Assembly (NCBI GenBank): GCA_040219085.1 | Contig: JAVJTC010000026.1 | Coordinates: 1 to 61,254 of the forward strand | Length of the DNA stretch: 61,254 bases | Direction: 5' to 3' | DNA from: Acidimicrobiales bacterium | Lineage (GTDB): Bacteria > Actinomycetota > Acidimicrobiia > Acidimicrobiales > JAVJTC01 | In this document: in pieces, positions 16,383-24,103 of the stretch | How positions within the stretch are numbered: position 1 is the stretch's first letter | Layout of the letters: the number at the start of each line of letters is the position of its first letter | Notes under the pieces: model-generated | What the model was told of the DNA's origin: nothing | The model's input: only the letters and a program-made list of their open reading frames with translations | Database searches by the model: none | Program-made: the position numbers and the translations under genes

Positions 16383-17336
16383 GTGAGTGCGCCGGATCCG
16401 CTCCTCGCCGATCAACTCGCCGCCGCCTCGGGGCGGCGGACCGATCGGCGCCTCGTCGCTTCCAACGCGCTGCGGCGGAGCCTCACCTTCGCCCTCTTCG
16501 TCGTAGCGCTGGCCGGCCTCTACACGCTCTACAAGGCGCTCGGTCAGGCGCTCGACGACTCCCAGCTGGACTGGTGGTTCATCGGCGACTACCTGCCACG
16601 CTCCGACGACCGCAACATGCCACCGATCCTCGACATCCTCCGTGAGTTCGGCGAGTCGCGCCGGGCCGGCGGCAAGACCATCGGCAGGTCGACCCTCGAC
16701 GGCGCCGTCTTCACGCTGCGTGAGGCTGCCGTGGGCTTCGCCATCGGCGCCTTCGTGGGGATCGTGATCGCCATCGCACTCGTGCGGGCGCCGATCGTGG
16801 AGCGCGCCGTCCTGCCCTGGGTGATCGTCTCGCAGACCATCCCGCTCATCGCAATCGCCCCGATCATCGTCATCTGGGGCCGTTCGAACTTCGACTTCCT
16901 GCCGTGGGAGTGGCAGGACTGGATGTCGGTCTCGCTGATCGCGGTCTACCTCACGTTCTTCCCGGTGGCGGTCAACGGCATTCGCGGCCTCAAGTCGGCG
17001 GACTCCGCAGCCCACGAGTTGATGGATTCCTACGCGGCCTCCTGGGGGCAGACCTTGTGGCGGCTGCGCCTTCCGGCGTCGCTGCCCTACCTGTTCCCCG
17101 CGCTCAAGATCGCCGGAACGGCATCGGTGGTGGGGGCGATCGTGGGTGAGATCTCCGGCGGCGTGCGAGGTGGTCTCGGCCGGCTGATCCTCGACTACGC
17201 CGGTACCTATACGACGGGTCCGGAGCGGCTCTACGTCTCGGTGATCGGCGCGGCGGTGTTGGGTCTCGTCGTCGTCGGGATCATCACGGTCGCCGAGCGG
17301 ATCGTGCTCGGCCGGAGAGGACAGGTAGCCCGATGA
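16383..17336 (+). CDS. ABC importer permease (SsuC/ThiX-like), first of two
   Basis: 317 residues from a GTG ten bases after the LLM stop. After a membrane anchor (LTFALFVVALAGLYTLYKAL) and an outer loop with DILREFGES, five helices form a binding-protein-dependent permease domain; the cytoplasmic coupling loop reads ELMDSYAASWGQTLWRLRLPASLPYLFPALK, the EAA-type motif of the nitrate/sulfonate/thiamine-precursor class. It would pair with the second permease, which has the same layout, to form a heterodimeric channel. Its stop overlaps the ATPase start (ATGA). Confidence 0.88.
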   Translation: MSAPDPLLADQLAAASGRRTDRRLVASNALRRSLTFALFVVALAGLYTLYKALGQALDDSQLDWWFIGDYLPRSDDRNMPPILDILREFGESRRAGGKTIGRSTLDGAVFTLREAAVGFAIGAFVGIVIAIALVRAPIVERAVLPWVIVSQTIPLIAIAPIIVIWGRSNFDFLPWEWQDWMSVSLIAVYLTFFPVAVNGIRGLKSADSAAHELMDSYAASWGQTLWRLRLPASLPYLFPALKIAGTASVVGAIVGEISGGVRGGLGRLILDYAGTYTTGPERLYVSVIGAAVLGLVVVGIITVAERIVLGRRGQVAR

Positions 17337-18124
17337 ACGCTGACGGAACCGACGTCGCGATCACCGTCGGTGGTGTCGACAAGACCTTCAACCCCGGTCG
17401 GCCCAACGCGGTGCACGCGCTCGCCGACATCGACCTGTCGGTGGGCGCACGGGAGTTCGTCTCGCTGATCGGTCCGTCGGGCTGTGGCAAGTCCACGCTG
17501 TTGCGCCTGATCGCGGGACTCACCGAGCCGACCGGAGGGGAGATCTCGGTCCTCGGCAAGACCGCCGACAGGGCGCGTCGTGACCAGGACTACGGGATGG
17601 CGTTCCAGAAGGCCGGCCTGTTCGACTGGCGCACGGTCGCCCGCAACATCGAACTCCCGCTCGAGTTGATGGGCTGGTCCCGCGAGAAGCGTCGGACACG
17701 GGCGCTCGAGATGCTCGACATGGTGCGCCTCGGGGACTTCGCCGACCACCACCCCGGCGAGCTCTCGGGCGGAATGCAACAACGCGTCGCCATCGCGCGC
17801 GCCCTGTCGTTCAATCCGACCCTGCTGTTGATGGATGAACCCTTCGGCGCGCTCGACGAGATGACCCGCGAGCACATGCAGTCCGAGCTCCTGTCGATCT
17901 GGCGTGAGACGCACACGACGATCGTCTTCGTCACCCACTCGATCCCCGAGGCCGTGTTCCTGTCCACCCGCGTCGTGGTCATGTCGCCCCGCCCGGGTCG
18001 CATCGCCACCGAGATCGAGGTGGACCTGGGCGACCGCGACGACGACACCCGCGGCGACGAGGCCTTCTTCGAGAAGGTCACCGAGGTGCGCGCCGCGTTG
18101 CGCGCCGTAGAGGGCCACGCGTGA
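17333..18124 (+). CDS. ABC importer ATPase (SsuB/ThiZ-like)
   Basis: 263 residues overlapping the permeases on both sides by four bases. Walker A GPSGCGKSTLLRLIAGL, Q-loop FQKAGLFDWRTV, signature ELSGGMQQRVAIARAL, Walker B LLLMDEPFGALDE and switch His in IVFVTHSIPEAVFLS are all intact. The FQ-x-x-x-L-x-x-W-R-T-V pattern and the L-x-T-R-V-V-V-M-S-P-R-P-G-R ending are typical of the nitrate/taurine/HMP family. It powers uptake of the operon's substrate. Confidence 0.92.
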   Translation: MNADGTDVAITVGGVDKTFNPGRPNAVHALADIDLSVGAREFVSLIGPSGCGKSTLLRLIAGLTEPTGGEISVLGKTADRARRDQDYGMAFQKAGLFDWRTVARNIELPLELMGWSREKRRTRALEMLDMVRLGDFADHHPGELSGGMQQRVAIARALSFNPTLLLMDEPFGALDEMTREHMQSELLSIWRETHTTIVFVTHSIPEAVFLSTRVVVMSPRPGRIATEIEVDLGDRDDDTRGDEAFFEKVTEVRAALRAVEGHA

Positions 18125-18909
18125 ACGTCGTCCAGCGGGTCGGCCGGGCGTGGTGGCCGCCCCTCGTGTTCGGCGTGGCGGTCCTCGTGATCTGGGAGGC
18201 GCTGCTCGCGGCCACCGACCCGGAGGGCTTCGTCCTTCCCCCGCCGACCGACATCGTCTCGGCCATCGGCGAAGACTGGTCGGTCATCTGGCAGGCCAGC
18301 CGCGTGACGGGTTTCGTCATCCTCACCGGGCTGGGGTTCGGGATTCTCGTCGGGGTCGTGGGGGCGCTGCTGGTCACCCGGTTCCGTACGGCGAACGAGA
18401 CGCTCACTCCGCTCGCCATCGCGATCAACGCGATCCCGATCATCGCCCTCGCCCCCGTCTTCAACAACTGGATCGGGCTGACCAAGCCCGAGTCCAACCA
18501 GGCCGTCGTCGTCCTGTTGGTGTTCTTCCCGGTCTTCATCAACACGGCCAAGGGCCTCACACAGGTGTCGTACGACCAGGTCGAACTCATGCGCTCCTAC
18601 GCGGCTAGCGAGTGGACGATCGTGGCGAAGCTGCGGATCCCGAACGCGCTGCCGTATTTCTTCACCGCGCTCAAGATCGTCGCCTCGCTCGCAGTCATCG
18701 CGGCGATCGTCGCCGAGTACTTCGGCGGCCGTCAGGACGCACTCGGGCCGATCATCACCCAGAACGCCGGTCTCGCCCGGTACGACACCGCATGGGCGGC
18801 CGTGGTGGCCGGCAGCGTCATCGGCATCGGCCTCTACGGCATCGCAGTGGTCGCCGAACGTCTTGTCATGCCCTGGCACCACGAAAGCGAAGGCGAAACA
18901 TCTGCGTAA
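18121..18909 (+). CDS. ABC importer permease (SsuC/ThiX-like), second of two
   Basis: 262 residues, GTG overlapping the ATPase stop. Six helices, with the coupling loop ELMRSYAASEWTIVAKLRIP followed by NALPYFFTALKI; this is closely parallel to the first permease and implies a duplicated ancestor. The outer region FVLPPPTDIVSAIGEDW is the usual family N-terminal loop. Its role is to complete the transmembrane pathway. The binding-protein gene begins 62 bases later. Confidence 0.88.
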   Translation: MNVVQRVGRAWWPPLVFGVAVLVIWEALLAATDPEGFVLPPPTDIVSAIGEDWSVIWQASRVTGFVILTGLGFGILVGVVGALLVTRFRTANETLTPLAIAINAIPIIALAPVFNNWIGLTKPESNQAVVVLLVFFPVFINTAKGLTQVSYDQVELMRSYAASEWTIVAKLRIPNALPYFFTALKIVASLAVIAAIVAEYFGGRQDALGPIITQNAGLARYDTAWAAVVAGSVIGIGLYGIAVVAERLVMPWHHESEGETSA

Positions 18910-18971
18910 CACCGGCCTGGCACACTGAATCCTCTGCCCGATGGGCGAATCCCGACCAAGGAGGGGAAACC

Positions 18972-20210
18972 ATGAGAGGGAACCCACGTCGACTGATGCG
19001 TCTCCTGGCGCTGCTGTTGACTCTTTCACTGATCGCCGCAGCCTGCGGTGACGACGATGACGACACCGCTGCCGGTGACGACGGAGCCGCCTCTGACGAC
19101 GGCGCTGCCGGTGACGACGGGGCTGCGTCTGATGACGGCGCTGCATCTGACGACGGTGCCGCATCTGATGACGGCGCGGCGACCTGTGAGACCGTGGACG
19201 AGGTGTCGCTTCAGCTCCAGTGGTTCGCACAGTCGCAGTTCGCGGGCTACTACGCGGCCGCGGACCAGGGTCTCTACGACGCGCTGTGCCTCGACGTGAC
19301 GATCCTCGAAGGTGCCGTCGACATCGTTCCGGCCACTGTGCTCGCCTCGGGCGCAGCCGACTTCGCCATTTCGTGGGTGCCCCGTGGTCTCGTGCCACGT
19401 GAGGAGGGCGCCGCCGACATGGTGAACATCGCCCAGGTGCTCCAGCGATCGGGCACGCTACAGGTGAGCTTCGTGGAATCCGGCATCACGACCGTCGAGG
19501 ATCTCGAGGGCATGAACGTCGGCAACTGGGGCTTCGGCAACGAATTCGAACTCTTCGCCGGCCTCCGCAATGCGGGACTGGATCCCGCCAGCGACGTGAC
19601 ACTGGTCCAGCAGGACTTCAACATGTCCGCGCTGCTCAACGGCGACGTCGACGCCGCCCAGGCGATGATCTACAACGAGTACGCCCAGGTGCTCGAGAGC
19701 ATCAACCCCGAGACGGGTGAGCTCTACCAGCCTGAGGATCTCAACATCATCGACTGGAACGACGTCGGCACGGCGATGCTCCAGGATGCGATCTGGGCCG
19801 ACGAGAGTCGCCTCGCCGATGAACCGGAGTATCGCGACATCGCAGTGCGGTTCGTACAGGCGTCGCTCGAGGGTTGGATCTGGTGCCGCGACAACTTCGA
19901 CGCCTGCGTGGACGTCGTGGTCAACTCGGGGACCGAGCTCGGTCTGTCGCACCAGGCGTGGCAGTTGAACGAGATGAACGGTCTCATCTGGCCCTCGCCG
20001 CTCGGTGTGGGTGTCATGGATCCCGCTCTGTGGGAGCAGACCGTCGAGGTCGCGACCACCGAGGGGATTCTCCAGGCGCCGCCCGATGACGGTGCGTTCC
20101 GCACAGATATCGCCGAGGAGGCCGTCGCCAACCTCGAGGCCGCGGGTCTCGATACGACCGGCGAAGGCTGGACTCGCATCGAGGTCACCCTGAACGAGGG
20201 CGGCAACTAG
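18972..20210 (+). CDS. Substrate-binding lipoprotein of the NMT1/THI5-like (SsuA/ThiY) family
   Basis: 412 residues; AAGGAGGGG precedes the ATG. A lipoprotein signal peptide ends at SLIAAAC with Cys25 as the lipid anchor, then a low-complexity Asp/Ala/Gly linker to about residue 70. The folded part begins VSLQLQWFAQSQFAGYYAAA, the signature start of NMT1/THI5-like pyrimidine-precursor binding proteins (L-x-W-x-x-x-x-x-F-A-G-x-Y-x-A), and continues with LEGMNVGNWGFGNEFE. In this operon the ligand is probably a pyrimidine, dihydropyrimidine or hydantoin. It is the last operon gene and is followed by a hairpin. Confidence 0.9.
   Translation: MRGNPRRLMRLLALLLTLSLIAAACGDDDDDTAAGDDGAASDDGAAGDDGAASDDGAASDDGAASDDGAATCETVDEVSLQLQWFAQSQFAGYYAAADQGLYDALCLDVTILEGAVDIVPATVLASGAADFAISWVPRGLVPREEGAADMVNIAQVLQRSGTLQVSFVESGITTVEDLEGMNVGNWGFGNEFELFAGLRNAGLDPASDVTLVQQDFNMSALLNGDVDAAQAMIYNEYAQVLESINPETGELYQPEDLNIIDWNDVGTAMLQDAIWADESRLADEPEYRDIAVRFVQASLEGWIWCRDNFDACVDVVVNSGTELGLSHQAWQLNEMNGLIWPSPLGVGVMDPALWEQTVEVATTEGILQAPPDDGAFRTDIAEEAVANLEAAGLDTTGEGWTRIEVTLNEGGN
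19077..19184 (+). repeat. Six 18-base tandem repeats encoding (D-D-G-A-A-S)-type linker
   Basis: Six consecutive 18-base units inside the binding-protein gene begin GACGAC or GATGAC and encode DDG-A-A-S or DDG-A-A-G. Together with the preceding Asp run they give a 45-residue acidic tether between the lipid anchor and the binding domain. The units vary mainly at third codon positions, so the repeat is kept at protein level. Confidence 0.85.
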
Positions 20211-20232
20211 GCCGACCGCGTCTGTCGTCAGC

Positions 20233-20265
20233 GAGGGGCCCCGTCCGATCCGGGCGGGGCCCCTC
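20233..20265 (+). terminator. Hairpin terminator after the pyrimidine operon
   Basis: An 11-base-pair perfect stem, GAGGGGCCCCG with CGGGGCCCCTC, and an 11-base loop lies 23 bases after the binding-protein stop. There is no clear T-run afterwards, which is common in high-GC actinobacteria. Confidence 0.75.
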
Positions 20266-20304
20266 CGCGTCCAGACCGGCTGAATGCGAAGTCTAATACC
20301 GTGG

Positions 20305-20334
20305 TTGCAATAACGATGATGGCATATATATATT
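20305..20334 (+). promoter_or_regulatory. AT-rich candidate promoter of isocitrate dehydrogenase
   Basis: A sharp AT-rich island in GC-rich surroundings holds TTGCAA and, 18 bases on, TATATT within an alternating TA run, a plausible sigma70-type -35/-10 pair. It lies just after the upstream hairpin and about 50 bases before the isocitrate dehydrogenase start. Assignment is by consensus only. Confidence 0.5.
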
Positions 20335-20386
20335 GGATAAGTTCCAAAGGGCAGCCAGCCCACCCTCCCGACCAAAGGAGTCGCCG

Positions 20387-21847
20387 ATGTCGACCACCTC
20401 AGCTGATCTCGTTCCGATCACCGTCGCCCGCGGCGACGGCATCGGGCCCGAGATCATGGACGCGACACTGCGCATCCTCGAGGCGGCGGGTGCGCGCATC
20501 GCCGTCGAGGAGATCGAGATCGGTGAGGCCGTCTACAGCCGGGGGATCACCGCCGGCATCGAGCCGGCATCGTGGGAGTCCCTGCGGCGCACCAAGGTGT
20601 TCCTCAAGGCGCCGATCACCACGCCCCAGGGTGGCGGCTACAAGAGCCTCAACGTCACCGTGCGCAAGACATTCGGCATGTTCGCCAACGTCCGGCCCTG
20701 CCCCTCGTATGCGCCGTACGTGAAGACGCGTCATCCCGACATGGACGTCGTGATCATCCGGGAGAACGAAGAGGACCTCTACGCCGGGATCGAGCACCGC
20801 CAGACGCCCGAGGTGTACCAGACGCTGAAGCTGATCAGCCGGCCGGGTTCCGAGCGCATCGTGCGCTACGCGTTCGAGTACGCCCGTAGCTACGGCCGTT
20901 CCAAGGTGACCTGCTTCACCAAGGACAACATCATGAAGGGCACCGACGGCCTCTTCCACAAGGTCTTCGACGAGATCGCCGAGGACTATCCCGATCTCGA
21001 GTCGGAGCACTGGATCGTCGACATCGGCGCGGCGAAACTCGCCGACAGCCCCGAGAACTTCGACGTCGTCGTTCTGCCGAACCTCTACGGCGACATCCTC
21101 TCCGACGTGGCGGCGCAGATCGCCGGCTCCGTGGGTCTCGCCGGCAGCGCGAACATCGGCTCGGACGTCTCGATGTTCGAAGCCATCCACGGTTCGGCGC
21201 CCCGGCGGGCCGGCCAGGACATGGCCAACCCTTCCGGGCTCCTGCTCGGCGCCGTCCAGATGCTCCTGCACATCGGACAGGGCGACGTCGCGACGAAGGT
21301 GCAGAACGCCTGGCGGCGCACCATCGAGGACGGGGTCCACACCTACGACATCCACGACCCGGAGACCTCGACGGAGAAGGTCGGGACCTCCGGGTTCGCC
21401 GACGCCGTCATCGCCCGCGTCGGCTCCACGCCCGAGATCCTGCCCGCGGTCAGTTACCCCGACCGGACCGAGCCCATCCGCATCGACGTCGTGCGGCGGA
21501 CACCGCCCGAGAAGGTCTTCGTCGGAACCGACGTGTTCCTGGACTGGTGGGATGGCACGGCCGACGATCTGGGCAAGGCGCTCTCCGAGCACGCCGGGCC
21601 CGATCTCCAGTTGGTCATGATCACCAACCGGGGTCAGAAGGTCTACCCCGACGGCGCCCCTGAGACGTTCTGGACCGACCACTGGCGCTGCCGCTTCCAG
21701 GCGGTCGATGCCGGGGCACCGGTCACCCACGCGCAGATCATCGCCCTGCTCTCGCGTCTCGACGATGCCGGCTTCCCGTTCATCAAGACAGAAGGCCTGT
21801 TCACCTTCGACGGTGAGCCCGGCTTCTCCCTGGGCCAGGGTCAGTAG
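20387..21847 (+). CDS. icd: NADP/NAD-dependent isocitrate dehydrogenase, long Thermus/Rickettsia-type
   Basis: 486 residues from an ATG with AAAGGAG upstream. The decarboxylating dehydrogenase fold begins ITVARGDGIGPEIMDATLRI; substrate and metal residues appear in VIIRENEEDLYAGIEHRQTP, KVTCFTKDNIMK and NLYGDILSDVAAQIAGSVGL, and the coenzyme region in FEAIHGSAPRRAGQDMANPSG. The 130-residue C-terminal extension (from about IRIDVVRRTPPEKVFVGTDV) is the feature of the Thermus/Rickettsia subgroup and absent from isopropylmalate dehydrogenases. It converts isocitrate to 2-oxoglutarate in the citric acid cycle. It has its own promoter and is not part of the pyrimidine operon. Confidence 0.88.
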   Translation: MSTTSADLVPITVARGDGIGPEIMDATLRILEAAGARIAVEEIEIGEAVYSRGITAGIEPASWESLRRTKVFLKAPITTPQGGGYKSLNVTVRKTFGMFANVRPCPSYAPYVKTRHPDMDVVIIRENEEDLYAGIEHRQTPEVYQTLKLISRPGSERIVRYAFEYARSYGRSKVTCFTKDNIMKGTDGLFHKVFDEIAEDYPDLESEHWIVDIGAAKLADSPENFDVVVLPNLYGDILSDVAAQIAGSVGLAGSANIGSDVSMFEAIHGSAPRRAGQDMANPSGLLLGAVQMLLHIGQGDVATKVQNAWRRTIEDGVHTYDIHDPETSTEKVGTSGFADAVIARVGSTPEILPAVSYPDRTEPIRIDVVRRTPPEKVFVGTDVFLDWWDGTADDLGKALSEHAGPDLQLVMITNRGQKVYPDGAPETFWTDHWRCRFQAVDAGAPVTHAQIIALLSRLDDAGFPFIKTEGLFTFDGEPGFSLGQGQ

Positions 21848-21849
21848 CC

Positions 21850-22383
21850 GTCGACCTCGTCTGGTACGTCTCCTACGGGTCGAACCTGTCCCGCGAGCGT
21901 TTCCTGACCTACCTGACCGGAGGGCGCCCGCCCGGCCGCACCGAGGGCCAGAGCGGCGCGCGGGATCCGTCGCCGCCGCGTGAGGACCGGCCGCTCGTCA
22001 TCGCGCACCGCCTCTACTTCGCAGGGGACACGACGGTGTGGGGCGGCGGCGGAGTGGCCTACGTCGACGCGGAGCCTGATGCGAACGCGCGGACGCTCGC
22101 CCGGGCGTGGCTCATCACCGAGGAGCAGTTCATCGACGTGTGGGACCAGGAAGGTGAGCGCTACGCCCGGCGCCTGGACCTGGACCCGATCGACGGCCAG
22201 CCGGCGGTGACCTTCACGACGCCGGTCGACCTGGCCGACCAGGTGGCACCACCCTCCGACGCCTACGCCGCCACCCTGGTCGTCGGTCTCGTCGAGTCAC
22301 ACGGCATCGGGGAGACCGAAGCGGCCGCCTACGTTGCGGCGGCCGCTGGCGGACACCGTGCCGCCGGGCGTTCACGGCGATAA
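21850..22383 (+). CDS. Gamma-glutamylcyclotransferase-like protein with no conventional start codon
   Basis: The frame reads VDLVWYVSYGSNLSRERFLT, and Y-G-S-N-L is the N-terminal loop of gamma-glutamylcyclotransferase/AIG2-like proteins, normally 5-10 residues after the initiator. A later acidic ITEEQFIDVWDQEGERY fits the same fold. About 177 residues. Between the in-frame TGA at 21814 and this motif there is no ATG, GTG or TTG; the first GTG is at 22036, after the active-site loop. The true start may be a rare codon such as the GTC at 21850, read by coupling to isocitrate dehydrogenase whose stop is three bases upstream. A sequencing error or a decayed gene are alternatives. Confidence 0.5.
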   Translation, partial: VDLVWYVSYGSNLSRERFLTYLTGGRPPGRTEGQSGARDPSPPREDRPLVIAHRLYFAGDTTVWGGGGVAYVDAEPDANARTLARAWLITEEQFIDVWDQEGERYARRLDLDPIDGQPAVTFTTPVDLADQVAPPSDAYAATLVVGLVESHGIGETEAAAYVAAAAGGHRAAGRSRR

Positions 22384-22393
22384 CGTCGCTGGC

Positions 22394-22483
22394 GGAGGGT
22401 TGCCAGAGCGGACGAATGGGGCGGCCTCGAAAGCCGTTGTGGCGCTTGCGTCACCATGGGTTCAAATCCCATACCCTCCGCCA
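22394..22483 (+). tRNA. tRNA-Ser(CGA)
   Basis: A class II tRNA: acceptor GGAGGGT pairs with ACCCTCC, a long variable arm follows the anticodon loop CTCGAAA (anticodon CGA), the T-arm carries GGTTCAAATCC, and discriminator G is followed by an encoded CCA. It lies 10 bases after the cyclotransferase-like ORF. Confidence 0.95.
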
Positions 22484-22547
22484 CTCACAACCCGAACCAT
22501 CCGGCAGCAGCGTCGAGGCGCTGACCTTCCACCTATGGAGCTCAGCC

Positions 22548-23096
22548 ATGAAACGCAGTTGTCTCGTGCTCGTACTGGCCCTCGCGATGCTCGGCGTCGC
22601 CTGCGGCGGTGGTGATGATGATGATGAAGGGAGCGCATCCGCCGGCGGTGACAGTCCCGCCGAGACCGACTTTCCGCCGCCGACGCTGACCTCGGGCGAG
22701 GTGTGCGAGATGATCGGAACCAACGACGTCGTCGCCATCTTCGAAGGCGTAAGCGCCGCATCTCTGCCGCTGACGACCAACACGGGCTGCATGTACTCGG
22801 TGTTCGACGGTGAGAACACTGCGGGGGAGGCGACGATCACGTTGCTGAACAACGGTGCTCGGCCCGGCTACGAGGCCCGCGTCGAGTTCTGGTCATCTCG
22901 CCGCACCGTCACCCCGATTCCCGACTTCGACGGCGCGGCCTATCAGGGCGACGCGGTACTGGTCGAAGGAGGAAGTGGCCCGGTTGCCATCGTGATGTAC
23001 CTGGGCGGCAACTGGGTCTGGGAAGTCAACTCGGGTGCGACGGGCGACGCAGCGATCACCGAACGCCTCGCACGAGCCTTTGCAGCACAGGTCTGA
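22548..23096 (+). CDS. DUF3558-like lipoprotein
   Basis: 182 residues with a lipoprotein signal ending LGVAC (Cys19), an Asp/Gly/Ser-rich tether, and a compact outer domain containing SGEVCEMIGTNDVVAIF and, about 40 residues later, NTGCMYSVFDG. Two cysteines placed so, then beta strands such as VAIVMYLGGNWVWEVNSG, resemble DUF3558-type actinobacterial lipoproteins. The ligand is unknown. The partial protein at the right edge of the window looks like a relative. It stands alone between tRNA-Ser and tadA. Confidence 0.7.
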   Translation: MKRSCLVLVLALAMLGVACGGGDDDDEGSASAGGDSPAETDFPPPTLTSGEVCEMIGTNDVVAIFEGVSAASLPLTTNTGCMYSVFDGENTAGEATITLLNNGARPGYEARVEFWSSRRTVTPIPDFDGAAYQGDAVLVEGGSGPVAIVMYLGGNWVWEVNSGATGDAAITERLARAFAAQV

Positions 23097-23160
23097 GGTC
23101 CTGCGCCCGACGACGCAGTGAGCTGTCGGCGCGACGGCCACTCCCACGTCCAGCCAATTC

Positions 23161-23619
23161 TCAGCGGCGTTGTGCAAAGAACTCCGAGACGAGTGCCGCG
23201 CACTGCGACGCCTCTACACCGGCCACCACTTCGAACTCGTGGTTGAGCCGGGGGTCGGCTCCGAGGTTGTAGAGCGAACCGCAGGCTCCGGCCTTCTGGT
23301 CCGGAGAGCCGAACACCACCCGCGCGACGCGCGCGAGTAGTGCCGCCCCGGCACACATCGGGCACGGCTCGATGGTCGAGACCAGTACGGCACCGTCGAG
23401 GCGCGACGACCCCAGCACGTCCGCCGCCCGCCGCAGCGCGAGGACCTCGGCGTGTGCCGTCGGATCCGATGCCGCCTCCCGCTCGTTGTGCGCCCGGGCC
23501 ACGATCGCGCCGTCGACGACGACCACCGCGCCGATGGGCACGTCGCCGTGGTCGGGAGCGAGGCGAGCCTCGGCGAGAGCGGCGGTCATCGCCTCGTCAT
23601 CGGGGAGTTCCTGTGGCAC
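23161..23619 (-). CDS. tadA: tRNA-specific adenosine deaminase
   Basis: 152 residues, normal length. Zinc-site motifs of the cytidine deaminase fold are intact: PTAHAEVLALRRA (His ligand and catalytic Glu) and EPCPMCAGAALLARV (Cys ligands). The TadA-specific stretch ARVARVVFGSPDQKAGACGS and the ending with SEFFAQRR are present. It makes inosine at position 34 of tRNA-Arg(ACG). Confidence 0.93.
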   Translation of the reverse strand: MPQELPDDEAMTAALAEARLAPDHGDVPIGAVVVVDGAIVARAHNEREAASDPTAHAEVLALRRAADVLGSSRLDGAVLVSTIEPCPMCAGAALLARVARVVFGSPDQKAGACGSLYNLGADPRLNHEFEVVAGVEASQCAALVSEFFAQRR

Positions 23620-23651
23620 GACGATGATCGTAGGGCCGCGTCGGGCATCCT

Positions 23652-24035
23652 GTGTCGGTGGCGAACGGGGATCAGCCCAGCGGCATCGATGTGCGGCGCG
23701 ACGAGGGTGTCACCCTCACGTGGCCCGACGGCTTCGTCGCCGAGTTCGACCTCATGACCCTGCGCCTGGGCTGTCCGTGCGCGACATGTCGGAGCCTGCG
23801 CGACCGGGATGAGGACACGTGGCCACGCCCGGGTGGCCCCCAGCCGTTGCGCATCACCGACGCCCGACTCCACGGGGCCTGGGGCCTCAACGTCACCTGG
23901 AACGACGGGCACTCGACAGGGATCTACCCGTTCGAGGCCCTGCGCCGGTGGGCCGAGGGTGGTCCGGCGTTCGCGGCGGACTCCGGGCTCGGTGGTCACG
24001 AACCTCCGGCCGATGCGGACGGCGCACCCCGATAG
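23652..24035 (+). CDS. DUF971 (GBBH-like N-terminal) protein
   Basis: 127 residues from a GTG. The motifs LRLGCPCATCRSL and, after a loop, WGLNVTWNDGHSTGIYPFEAL follow the DUF971 pattern (L-R-x-x-C-x-C-A-x-C followed by W-x-D-G-H-x-x-G-I-Y), also found at the N-terminus of gamma-butyrobetaine hydroxylases. The Cys cluster with His suggests metal binding. Bacterial stand-alone members have been linked to iron-sulfur maintenance in some genomes, but the role here is not known. It diverges from tadA with 32 bases between starts. Confidence 0.85.
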   Translation: MSVANGDQPSGIDVRRDEGVTLTWPDGFVAEFDLMTLRLGCPCATCRSLRDRDEDTWPRPGGPQPLRITDARLHGAWGLNVTWNDGHSTGIYPFEALRRWAEGGPAFAADSGLGGHEPPADADGAPR

Positions 24036-24103
24036 GGCCTACGGTTCCATACTGAAGGTGCCGATATGTCGATCGTGATCATGATCCCGAGCGGGGGAAA
24101 ACC

